Source: Desarmillaria ectypa (lineage: Eukaryota; Basidiomycota; Agaricomycetes; Agaricales; Physalacriaceae). From it: a stretch of 64,000 nt of DNA. Of the stretch, positions 54,367-64,000 are shown piece by piece (the stretch's first letter is position 1; every line of letters starts with the position of its first letter). The position numbers were made by a program, and so were the translations under genes. The stretch is taken from positions 3,658,001 to 3,722,000 of the forward strand of contig JAUDYN010000004.1 of NCBI GenBank assembly GCA_030407005.1. Reading direction: 5' to 3'. Under the pieces are notes generated by a model, which saw nothing but the letters and a program-made list of their open reading frames with translations, was not told the DNA's origin and searched no databases.

Positions 54367-57300
54367 CCTTTCAGAGAACTTTAATTGGCTTCAATTACGC
54401 TTAGCAGTCTACTAGGGACACCCTGTACGCTAAATTTATTTCAAGCCAGTGTCTTTCCTGGCTGATACTTCGCTCAACCGTTAGTATCTCTAATTACGAT
54501 GATCTATCATCCTTGTTTCATCCGTAAGTCCAAATTTGACTCTTGCTCTTACCAGCTGAAAAGAAAGAGATCATGTCGTGGTGCCGCAGTAAGGCATGTC
54601 TAACCTAGACGACATTAGGACCGCAATACACCTGAGAAAGAGACCCGGGCCCCGGATTTGAGTATCTTCTAGCTGTCAGAGCGCACGATACAAATGCATC
54701 GTCAGCGGCTGTAGTTTCGGTCGTTGCAAAGTTAACATTGATAGGATCCAAGTCATGTCCAGTCTTCATGGCAACTTGAAGGAACGCGAAGATATGTAAC
54801 ATAGGCTTAATTGCCCCCGGTTACAGATTACGTTCACCAGAGACTACGTATTCTAGCACCGTAGTTATTATGAGCGTCACGGTAAGGGGCTCTTATAAGG
54901 TTCATAACTGAATGATTCACAAATCATCTAGCCCGTGGTGGCGAGAGACTCATGACGAGCCATTCTTCGGGAAGTAAATGGGGGTCCTCCAAGGATCCGC
55001 TTAGCATACGGTGACGTTCGACTGTTCTTGGGAATACAATGCACTTACGTGTCGGGGTGCAAACCAGGCAGCACCTTTCCCCACGTGAGGGCGCGCCTCG
55101 GAAACGAGTCCCGGGTGTGAGAGATCACGCATGAACATTGATAGAGTTCTGCAGATCGAATCATACCGGCCTAGCTTTCTGTTATGATCAGACGTGATTC
55201 TTGGCGGATCTAAAAGGACATTTCTCCTAGAATTCCATGCGGGGATTTGAAAGTAAACGACTGTTATCAGGAAACTTTCTGAAAGATGTTCAGCGACAAC
55301 CGCTCACGGAACGTATTGTACGGAAGCACTTACATCACCGGTCCAAGGACCCCAGTTGCAAAATCAGGAAAAATGGGAATCGTCCACGGATGTTGACTCA
55401 ATGCCGAGGAACTTTAAGCGCAGAAAACAGATCGCCGTATTGAAAGACACGAGCAACAAAAGGAAGAAAGAACCGCCCGATACATTCGTTTTTTCGACCA
55501 TCTTGTTGATGGCCCCTTAAATGATGAATGTTTAATTGTCTCTCCCCACTTGATATGGTTGATCGCATCATATTCTGGGATTACGACTTGGAAAAATAGT
55601 CTTAGCTACGTGAGCTTGAGACCTCTTGAGACCAATAAGTGGAGGAATTTCGAAGGAATCACGTACGGAACGCCGGAGGTCGATATCTCGAAACAATGGT
55701 TTGAGACTCACAATATCCGTTCAGTTTCTGATTGACGTGGTGGGCGGGGAGTCGAAGTGGTGCATGTGCATAGAAATGTGTCTGTCGCTATGGCGGCCAA
55801 AAGGCGTTTCCGCAATCAACCAGTTGGGACATTTCTGCTCAGAGCCGACACTCGTTATATGTGAGCGAACGGTCGAAGCTGTCACGTCAAGGAGGAATGA
55901 GATGAGCATTGATAAAAATAATTCGTTGGCAGTCGTCGGACCATGATAGGCTATGTCGAATGTCTACCTTTAGATAGTGGCGGGTATGCAACACACAACC
56001 GTCCTGTAATACGTCGATATTGCTTTTCTTCATTGAATACCATATTACGTTACAAAAACCATCAGTAATAAGAATAATGTCTGTGTCATGCGTGATGCTG
56101 ACCATTCCGGCGCGCACATATGACTGGGCATGTACGGTAGTGATACAACGCAGTTCCTTTCAGGTGTGCACGTGAGCGTCGCCGTATAAAAGATAGTCAG
56201 ACGGATCAAGGATGGAGAACAGATCTCTCTAGCATTCACCCTGTCAGAGCGGTTCCTGCACGGCTGGCTTAATCGTGGACATCTTATTTGGATCTGCAGC
56301 CGAGACGCCGAGAGTAGGACGAACGAATAAGGGTAAGAACTCTGCATAGTTCCAGAAGGGCGACGCGCTTCCAATTCTTCAAAACCGAATGGGCAATCTA
56401 TTTTTCCATCTCCTATTGTCGCAGACTAATGACATGAAAAATGTCCTATCGCGTCAGCATGTGATGGCTGTCAAGGGGCCAACGTTTCGCTGATATGATG
56501 GCGGTCTTTTTGAGGTGAGAAATTTGGCTGTCATGCGAAATCGCCTAGCTTCAGTATATCGCATAGTTTGCTTCACACCGAAGCAAAAATACTGGTCATT
56601 CGGATTTCTGCAGCATCGGAATCGGGGTCACTGGATGCCAATTGACATTTTCGGAACTACAGGTATCCAGTCGAGACCTCAGAACCCGACTAGGTTGCCA
56701 CATTACCCGTATAAAGCATTCACGAGACCATCTTTCCGCACATTGTCTCAATAGCTTTTGTCAAACAACAAAATATGAGCCCTAAGGTGGCGCATAGTCA
56801 AGAAGCAAATCACGTCCGAGGGTAGAATGTCCAAGGATCACTGGTACTTCCCAAGTCAGATGTCGCATTAATGCTGAAAGACCGTGAATAACCAGCTTCG
56901 GACACGCCGAAGGATTTTTAGAGCGGGGACAAAGAAAAACATGTGCTTTGGCCAGATTTTACGGTCGATATCGCTCTCTGTGTGATAGATCCTTAGCTCC
57001 TCCAATCACCAGTGCCAGATAAATATACAAAGATGCGATGATCCACCGAGCCAGCCAATAAGTATTTTGAGGACGCATGTGCGTAGTGGGATTCGTCGTG
57101 AGACGGCCTAGATGAGAGGGTGTTGAATATCAACGTTACGTCGACGCACACGTTTCTGTCGCAATAAATGGCATCGACCGATTAGGAAGGTTACAAATCA
57201 CGCACGCGAGAAAGAAGTCTCACCTAACCTTCACTGGTGATGCGCTTGACTATAAAACGTCCAGGACCTTGGGGGGGCACCATTTTTTCACCCCGCTTCT

Positions 57301-57375
57301 TTGATTCCCTACCCCGTCTCCGTCGTCCAGTCATGAACCAGTCAAGAGCCCTTCCAGGTAGGCATTCTGCATAGA
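54367..57375. other. Three-kilobase stretch without a supported gene
   Basis: The open frames are short and unrelated to anything I know. Base composition is similar to the surroundings, with scattered small inverted repeats (for example ATGATT..AATCAT at about 54911-54926). It might hold ncRNA genes, old transposon debris or regulatory DNA. I looked for tRNA box B (GGTTCRANYCC) and saw none. Confidence 0.4.
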
Positions 57376-58763
57376 ATGGACTGGCTGCCAAGTAACCTTG
57401 TGAGCGTAGAGTGCTGGGGACACCGAGGAGTGAGTGGAACGTGTGATAAGTGAAGGGCAACTCAGTGCTGATGCGACATCCTAGGCTTCAGCAGCATTTC
57501 CTGAGAATACACTCGCAAGCTTCGACGCAGCCATTAGGGATGGGGCTGAAGGCATCGAGAGCGGTATTTCATGCCGTTGGGTTTCCGCGCTTTACGCCCC
57601 GTAACCATCGTCAGCAGACGTCCATGTATCGTTGGATAATGTCGTTATAATGTTCCACGATCCGGGTAAGGCAAACAAGTCCCTCTAGAGTCGGACATAG
57701 CTGACGTACATCCAGACCTTCAGCGAACGACGGACTCGATAGGTAAGTTGCCACTGTCCGTGCCGCCGGATGTGAGCTCATTGGCTGCAGGTAAGATAAA
57801 GGAGCGCCGATGGTATGGCCAAGATGGAATGGAACATGTCCGGACGAGAAAGGCACCTGTGCAAGCTATTCCCACCTTTGCAGAGACCGTGGCACTGCTC
57901 ATGAAGGTCGGTGAATTCAGTTGCCGTATCTCTGGAGGCTAATAAAGTACCTCTCCTCCACCCGTAGCCCGAGAATTTGCACGTAAAGTTTAATGTTGAT
58001 GTAAAGCCCCAGAACGACCCCGAGCGATTGTTCAAGCTGATGAACGAAATCATCTCGTCTCAGCCTGACTGGGAGGTCAACCTGGCTCCAAGAATTCTCT
58101 TGGGCCTTTGGCATCCGCGATTCTTGGCGCATGCCAAAGCTTTCTTGCCATACTGCAGGCGATCGCATATTGGAGAGAGCTTGTATCTGTCGCGCAAGTA
58201 CTTCTGGGACGACTGTGAAGTCTTTTCGGTTAGGTTTAGCGTGCTCACGTCGGCCGATGGGCAGAAGTGGGTCCTTTTCGCCTTCTACTTGCTGATGGTG
58301 GCTGACGGTGGCTGGATATGTCAACAGGTTCAGAGACGAGTGCAAGACGGCGAACAAGAAGATCATGGTGTGGACGGTTAACAACCCCGAGCACATGATG
58401 GAGGTAGGTTATATAATACCACCTCTCCAGCCACTCTATCTTAGCACTAACTATACGCAGGCAGTCAGATGGGGTGTAGCTTCGATCCTCACCGATGTGA
58501 CTAAGACGTGGCTTGATCTCCGCGCTGGTCTGCAAGGTAAATTGTGCTCAGGTTCAAAAGATGGCAATCACTCAACTATATTCCATTCAGCGGATTATGA
58601 CAAGATCGGAGCCCAGTACGGGCGTGGTTTCTTATGGACCACTCCTTATTACTACACACCCTTCTTGAAGTTCCTGGGATTTGCATCGCAGAAGAGGTTG
58701 GAGGTGGTAGCGGGACCATTTGATCAGTTTGCGATGCCCGCTGCTATCAAGGGAGCGGCGTGA
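57376..58763 (+). CDS. Glycerophosphodiester phosphodiesterase (GDPD family, PGC1-like)
   Basis: The enzyme cleaves glycerophosphodiesters; the yeast relative Pgc1 degrades phosphatidylglycerol. Start at 57376 (MDWLPSNLVSVECWGHRG); a 70-base intron ending CCTAG restores GHRGASAAFPENTLASFD and AAIRDGAEGIES. Further exons: DVHVSLDNVVIMFHDPDLQR, TTDSI, GKIKERRWYGQDGMEHVRTR, PTFAETVALLMK, HVKFNVDVKPQNDPERLFK, LLGLWHPRFLAHAKAFLPYC and CKTANKKIMVWTVNNPEHMM, then EAVRWGVASILTDVTKTWLD. The catalytic residues of the TIM barrel (HRG, ExD, H in FHD) are present. It ends at 58763 with a short C-terminal membrane-proximal segment. Eight introns; all are GT..AG. Confidence 0.92.
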
Positions 58764-59224
58764 GGAGAATATACCAGATAGGCTTATACCGTAAACGTAG
58801 ACGTTAGACATAAACGAGGGTGAGGCTTATTCCCTCGTGGTGGTAGGGTGGTAGTGGGCATAGTGATCGTCGTCTCTTCATCTTTGTGCTATTTCATATC
58901 ACATCTATACAAATGGCTCGTACGCTTTCCCGTATTTCACCGCTTTTTTTCCGTCCACAGAGCTGTTGAACAGTAGTTGCATTAAAAGCATCACAATATG
59001 GTCAAGTGATCGTGCGTCATGGATAATGGATTGTGAGTGGCTGTAATGGAGCCGCCTAAATTTGAAAAGACCCCCGGGACAGCTCGCGGACGAGTACTTA
59101 TTTCAACTACTAAAAATAAATGACCCCATCTGTAACTCGATAGGAAGGCGCACAAGGTGGGTTCTTTTGGTGAGTGCAATAATAACAAGGGGAGCGGAAA
59201 TGCATGCATAAGAAGGCATCGTGA
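58764..59224. other. Intergenic stretch between convergent genes
   Basis: Contains the 3' flanks of the GDPD gene and the membrane-protein gene; no coding evidence. Confidence 0.5.
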
Positions 59225-60461
59225 TTATAGCAGAGCAGAATTAATAATCCTACTCGCCCCCAGACTGAGCACAACGGTCACCAAGTATATGATGCTCTGT
59301 TCACCTGTCAAAAACAAGGTACTCCCAAGGACTATAGTTCCATACAAGTAGATTCCCTATGAGAACAGAAACAAATAGTTAGCGGAGCGGCTGGGTTCTA
59401 TTCAAAAAAGGAAAGGAAAAGTGAAGAGCATGACTTACCACTGCAAGGGTCTCTAGAGCTGCTTCATACCATGGCCATAGTCCGTCCCAGCGCATGGTGA
59501 ATGTCACTGTAACTGATGAAAGTGGATGCGCAACAAGAGGTATGGTCGACACTGAGCTATTGACATCTGGTCGAGCACGGTTTTGTACACTCCGTTTATT
59601 CATGTCCAACGTCTCCTCTGTTCCCAGCGAATTCAGCGATAATAGGCCATTCGCATCAGCTTGATCCCGTCGTTTCTCAGGCTGAAATCTGTAGGGCAGA
59701 AGTAAAGCTTCCCTCCAAGAAATCTTTTCCTCTTGGAACGTGAACGAAACATCTCTTGCAACAACAAGCCAGCCTAGCATAGCGATCGCTAGCCAACCCA
59801 CGCACGCCAATGGCCAACATAGGAGTAACCACGAGTACTCGCATCGGAATGTCACCATCGTTATCGAGCCTACAAGCCGAGTCCGCCATAGCATAATACC
59901 TGCGAGAGCCAGGATCACTAGGTCTGCCAAAATACGTCCTAGGACACCTCGGAGGGAGATGTGTTGTCGGAAGTGTATAAACCATGTGATTGTACGCGAT
60001 GAAGAGACGTGGTGAACCGTCTTGGGAGCGAGCTGTCGAAACAGACCTGAGGGAAGACCAATCCCAAAAACGCACATGGCAACTGCGCGGAGCGGCGAGG
60101 AGACAAAAGTTTCAATGAGCTCAATTGGACCAGCGCCTATGTTCTGTATTCGTCAAACTCCTTAAATGAAATAATAATCTCGCGACTCACCGACCAAAGC
60201 GAGGACCGTTGGTAAGAGAGTCGAGATGCTTGCTCCGGCTGAGAGGCCTGCAGATTGGGCACCCGAAATCGTGTCCATGATACAATCTATGAGGTACGGG
60301 CATCTTCCTGCAGCGTAGCTGAAGGAAGAATTGCCCGCGAAACACTGGTCCACCGCAGATTTGATCAGTGGGTCTTGGGAGCCGACTGAGCGTTGAAATC
60401 CATGGATGCAAATCGCAGCGACAAACATGACAAGAAAGGTGGCTGCACGTAGTCGAGGCAT
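59225..60461 (-). CDS. Multi-pass membrane protein of a basidiomycete-specific family
   Basis: Start at 60461 (MPRLRAATFLVMFVAAICIH) with a signal-anchor. A Cys-containing lumenal part follows (VDQCFAGNSSFSYAAGRCPY, LIDCIMDTISGAQSAGLSAG, then STLLPTVLALVG). After an intron comes a loop and helices (GRILADLVILALAGIMLWRT, WLLLCWPLACVGWLAIAMLG), a cytosolic loop with LSLNSLGTEETLDMNKRSVQ, and a region read as HPLSSVTVTFTMRWDGLWPW. The last exon, after the donor GTAAGT at about 59445, reads GIYLYGTIVLGSTLFLTGEQ and SIIYLVTVVLSLGASRI, ending at 59225. Similar uncharacterised proteins are common in mushrooms. No catalytic motif. Confidence 0.75.
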
Positions 60462-62045
60462 GGTGGATCCGAAGGGAGCAGCAGTTGAAAAATAGCCAAG
60501 GTACGCACTCCTGGTAAGCAGCTATTTCAGGCCATGCGAAACCCGACAAAAATGGTGGATAATATATGAAATTCTGACAAAGTCTTTTGCACTTAAATAT
60601 CGTAGGCTGCGGACGATCCTGTAGAGTAGCAAAATGAGTCGGGATTCCCATTGATGGTAAAGCCGACGGGTTTTGCTGTGATTAAATGCCTTCGTTGAAA
60701 TTTCATCTATATTCTGATTGTTTCTTGCATTTTGACCGGCCCGAGTTGCCAGGAATGTACGGCTAATAATTCCCGGTTATGTTAGTAACATTTTATTTGT
60801 AACATCTAGCTGTGAGAGGGTAGGTATTCACTATATTATTAACAGTTAATAAAACATTTGTGAATCAATATCAATCATATGCGGAAAATGCATTTTCTAA
60901 CGAGTTGATAAGAAAATGCTGGTCAAACGTTGGTTAGAATTCTGAACCGCGGCTCAACTAACCTTGTCTAATCTCTCTCAATATGTCTCTCGATACTGTT
61001 TACAAGTTTTAATACAATCTGTACCTCTGCCAACTCCTCAAATGCTGGTGCTGCACCTACATCTGAAGCCACAGGAGATTTCCTTTCATGTGAAGATTAG
61101 TTGTCTCCAAGTTCGAGCGTGTAACTGAGTGTGGTGATGAGGGGAAATTTTTCTTTGCTTGGAGGTTGGCAGAGTGTTACGGATCTAGAACATGTCGGTA
61201 GATGAGCCATAGCCCCAGCAAATTGCTTGATTTATTCGCATTTATTCGCAAGGTGCGTTGGGGTGCCCTGTTAGTTACTAACGTGCTAATAACGGTGTTA
61301 ATAAAACGGTGTTAATAAATACCTATTATTGAAGCCTACCTTTGAAATGGCCGACATGTTTTTGTGGCACTCAATAAGACGAGAAAGGTATATCTGATTC
61401 TCTGAGTAAAAATGCTTACGACTCGCTGATATGAGCGGCGCCCTTCTGTACGTACATGCAGATCGATTCAATCAATATAGTTGACTATCTTAAATGGGAG
61501 GTGCTCAGTATGAAAATCACAACAGAGGCCGAATCGACGCACTCGAAGTAGTTTTAGATGGGAAAATAATGAACCGCATCCTTCCTATAACGGCGTTATC
61601 TCAGAGGGAAGCTTCATGGGAGTTTCTCGTAGTTTTGCTTACTACTAGACGCCAGTGTCGATAATAGATACGGTCTTGTGATCATGGACGAACCTTATGC
61701 ATGAACGATAAGCCTATCTGAACCCTTCCATTCAGCGAGAATTGCCTCAAGAAAGCGTATTTGTATACCCGGCGGGTATGAGGAACAACGCTTATAGGTT
61801 GAGAGTACTACCTAGGAAACGAGAGGACAGTTTCCGGGGTCTTGCTTTATAATTGAATAATTTACCAAGAAATAAGTATTTAAATAAGTAATTATCGAAT
61901 AAGGGGCATCAACAGCACCATATGGAACACTTTTCCTCTTACTCACCGGCCAATAATTGGCCTCCGCCAGTGCGGCTGCGTTCTGACTCGATACCGTGTT
62001 CAGGCGCAGAACCGCATTTGTATATTTGACGGCATTCATTTTTTA
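60462..62045. other. AT-rich intergenic stretch with repeats
   Basis: About 1.6 kb without a coding signal. It includes an exact tandem duplication (listed separately) and facing TAGGTATT segments near 60823 and 61318-61328 that could be the ends of a small inverted-repeat element. Confidence 0.45.
61291..61318. repeat. Perfect two-copy tandem repeat, 14-base unit
   Basis: AACGGTGTTAATAA occurs twice in direct succession (61291-61304 and 61305-61318) in AT-rich DNA, close to one arm of the possible inverted-repeat element. Confidence 0.8.
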
Positions 62046-63929
62046 ATGATGAATAGCTCCCCTCATCCTCGTCGGACACACCGAAAGCGTATCTCGGCTC
62101 TCCGTTTGTCGTCCGACACGACGTCAACGCTTCCCGAGTACATCCCTGCCAGCAATTGGCAAAGATCTGAACCAAAGACACCTTCTGACTTGCCGCCGGA
62201 TTACCCAGATAGCGCGGAAGAGGCTGACGAAGATACTGATTCAGATTCAGGCCAGGACGTTTACTTGCCTCCACGACCAACTGTTTCAGCAGCGACACCG
62301 TCACCGTCACCACGTCGGAAGCGGCGAAATCCCACTCAGAAAAGGAGGCGACCTAGTCCGATATCCACCGATCCTTACTTGGATTCTCTGCTAGAACGCA
62401 GTGTTCACGCTTTAGAAATGTCAAACGCGCTATTACAGAGTTCCATGTCTACCCAGACAAGTATGTCGACCTTACTATCGTCAGACTCGCCTGCAGACTC
62501 TACCCTAGAGGCCAGTGCGAGAAAGCTGTCGTCGAGAATACGAAGTAACCAAGATATTCATGATGCTTGGGCCGACGATCTCGAAGAGATTAGCCACGGT
62601 GTGGATTGTTTGTTCCATGATAGTAGGAGGCAAAATAGCGGGCACTCGTCGAGGTCTGAAGGCAGTATCAGCATGAGCTTGCCCACGTCCAGCTTGCCGC
62701 CGGAGATGCATCGACATCTGCATCGAAGGCGTTCGTCCACCGAGTTTCGTACTGCTATCAACGAACCTCACTTACGACTAGAGCCGCAGCCACGTTCACA
62801 ATTGGTGTCTCCACCCCCTAGGACTCTGACGCAATACGTTGTTAGCAACGACGACGACAACATGATTATTTTACCTTCAACTCTTGGCCTTCGGTCCGCA
62901 CCCTCCGCGTATCCTTCTCCCACATTCCCTGTCCCGACGCCACCGCCTTCATCAGTCCGCGCTTACAACATGCTGTCATCTTTAATGACCCGGCCCTCGT
63001 CATCAGGGTCATCCACTCCCTCATCTACTTTCACGTCACCTCCTTTCCTTATTCGACGCGGTTCAAGCGTTAGTACCGAACGCGGCGGTCATTCCTGTTC
63101 ACCTGTTTCACGTATTAGAATAAATCAGTCCAAATCACCGCACCAATCCAAAACTCCGGATTCTGAACGAAGGACGCTTCCAGAATCACTTTCCATCGAG
63201 ATACGTTCTCGTTCTCGAACTCCAAAGCTTACCATGTCGCCTCGCCGACCTATGACGCCCACTATTGAGGAATCTTCTCCCTCTCCATCTAGTTCATCAG
63301 ACGGCTGCCCCGCCAAGCAGACGGTGAGGTGTCTTCGTAAGATTCTAGATGAACAACCTCCAGCGCCAGGACCTGAACCCAAAAAGGCTCCCAAATTCAT
63401 GCCTATTTCTCCTGCTCCCCTTGCCGAAGCTGGAACTTCCACTGCTACTGCTTCCATATCTCGTCTGTTCACCAAAGCTATCCATTCCTCATCTGCTCGC
63501 CCACCTTCACCGCCTCGGCATTCCGCCCTGAAGCAATCGTCTTCCTCTAACACCACTCCTCGTCCCTCACCCACACCTACGCCCTCCGCTTTAAGCATAC
63601 CCGATTTACTTGGGATTTCCATCGGGGGCACCGTAAGTTCCAGTTCTGGACGCTCGACGCCCAAGCGTATCAGCTTTGCCGAACTGCCAGAGTCATATGC
63701 TGGAACGCGGCCGAGAGGCGAGGGTAGCAAATTTGCAGACAAGCAAAAGAAGCGGAAGAGTAAGCGGAGGGATAAAAGGGCGGAAGAACCACAGAGCTGG
63801 TGGCTGGGATGGTTGATGGGTAACGGGGCTCCCTCAGAGGACCGGATGGAGGATCGTATGAATAGAGGATGGGGCGGAGGACGTATAGGCGGCACTTATG
63901 GGTCTGGAATTGATGATTGGGCTGCTTAA
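62046..63929 (+). CDS. Ser/Pro-rich disordered protein, 627 residues, intronless
   Basis: Start at 62046 (a second ATG follows at once). The sequence is rich in Ser, Pro, Thr and Arg, with a basic patch (SPRRKRRNPTQKRRRPS), a helical stretch near residues 110-210 (DPYLDSLLERSVHALEMSNA; DIHDAWADDLEEISHGVDCL) and a conserved-looking C-terminus (WWLGWLMGNGAPSEDRMEDR, then IDDWAA). An intronless gene of 1.9 kb is unusual among its intron-rich neighbours. No catalytic domain is seen; many fungi have similar phospho-rich proteins of unknown role. Codon use and the long open frame make a real gene very likely. Confidence 0.8.
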   Translation: MMNSSPHPRRTHRKRISALRLSSDTTSTLPEYIPASNWQRSEPKTPSDLPPDYPDSAEEADEDTDSDSGQDVYLPPRPTVSAATPSPSPRRKRRNPTQKRRRPSPISTDPYLDSLLERSVHALEMSNALLQSSMSTQTSMSTLLSSDSPADSTLEASARKLSSRIRSNQDIHDAWADDLEEISHGVDCLFHDSRRQNSGHSSRSEGSISMSLPTSSLPPEMHRHLHRRRSSTEFRTAINEPHLRLEPQPRSQLVSPPPRTLTQYVVSNDDDNMIILPSTLGLRSAPSAYPSPTFPVPTPPPSSVRAYNMLSSLMTRPSSSGSSTPSSTFTSPPFLIRRGSSVSTERGGHSCSPVSRIRINQSKSPHQSKTPDSERRTLPESLSIEIRSRSRTPKLTMSPRRPMTPTIEESSPSPSSSSDGCPAKQTVRCLRKILDEQPPAPGPEPKKAPKFMPISPAPLAEAGTSTATASISRLFTKAIHSSSARPPSPPRHSALKQSSSSNTTPRPSPTPTPSALSIPDLLGISIGGTVSSSSGRSTPKRISFAELPESYAGTRPRGEGSKFADKQKKRKSKRRDKRAEEPQSWWLGWLMGNGAPSEDRMEDRMNRGWGGGRIGGTYGSGIDDWAA

Positions 63930-64000
63930 TGACTTTCATGACTGTGGTACGTTACTTCTTGTTCTGCCGTCTACTGTTCACTGATTATCCCGCGTAGATG

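Noticed and set aside
57224..57460. Minus frame with Arg/Gly-rich text ahead of the GDPD gene
   Set aside because: It overlaps the first GDPD exon, whose GHRG motif and splice sites are much stronger evidence.
57421..57500. Apparent frameshift in the GDPD HRGA motif
   Set aside because: Resolved by using the CCTAG acceptor at 57484 instead of TTCAG; the frame is then intact.
62505..62771. Frames antisense to the Ser/Pro-rich gene, including a 256-codon one at 63125-63895
   Set aside because: Shadow frames of a GC-rich, Ser/Pro-rich coding region.
1..64000. tRNA, rRNA or CRISPR features
   Set aside because: Scanned by eye for tRNA box B consensus, rRNA core motifs and direct-repeat arrays; none seen, and CRISPR is not expected in a fungus.

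Overview
The window looks like nuclear DNA of a filamentous basidiomycete, most likely an Agaricomycete. Evidence: almost every gene is cut by introns of about 50-60 bases with GT..AG ends, genes are packed on both strands, and the gene families fit (class I hydrophobin, DASH subunit Spc19, KEX1 carboxypeptidase, UstYa-like DUF3328 proteins, several mushroom-type multi-pass membrane proteins). There is no sign of prokaryotic, organellar or viral DNA. Gene models below were joined by eye from open frames and splice signals, so exon edges are provisional where stated.

Layout. 0-3.8 kb: a TRP-like membrane protein running off the left edge, then a decayed Fot1/pogo-type transposon (1945-2754) in gene-poor DNA. 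3.9-28 kb is mostly housekeeping: IMPACT/YIH1, an unidentified gene, KEX1 divergent from a thioredoxin-like ER protein, a SnoaL-like protein, an NmrA/EasG-like oxidoreductase, DASH Spc19, a gephyrin-type molybdenum cofactor fusion, a UTP8/NOL11-like nucleolar protein, a class I hydrophobin, two unknowns, a PlsC acyltransferase and an S9 peptidase.

28-36 kb is the accessory part and the most interesting: a small membrane protein with an early stop, two UstYa-like proteins (one with an intact double HxxHC signature, one without the histidines), a seven-helix membrane protein, and two tiny paralogous secreted peptides (50 and 67 residues) with identical gene architecture and Kex2-type dibasic sites. 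UstYa-like oxidases next to secreted, dibasic-containing peptide precursors recall dikaritin-type RiPP clusters. I offer this as a hypothesis only.

36-54 kb is again mostly housekeeping: a small tail-anchored protein, a TMEM184/DUF300 protein, a ubiquitin-like protein whose start codon is separated by an intron, complex I NDUFA8, a KHA1-type K+/H+ antiporter, splicing factor BUD31, a TB2/DP1/HVA22 (REEP) protein with a long basic tail, a disordered possible regulator, complex I NDUFA1 hidden in four tiny exons, and a lipoate-protein ligase. 54.4-57.4 kb holds no gene I can support. 57.4-64 kb carries a glycerophosphodiester phosphodiesterase, a multi-pass membrane protein, an AT-rich repeat-bearing gap and a Ser/Pro-rich intronless protein.

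Apart from the 28-36 kb block the genes do not form a pathway. They share divergent promoters (KEX1/thioredoxin-like, NDUFA8/ubiquitin-like, PlsC/unknown) but are functionally mixed, as is usual in fungi.
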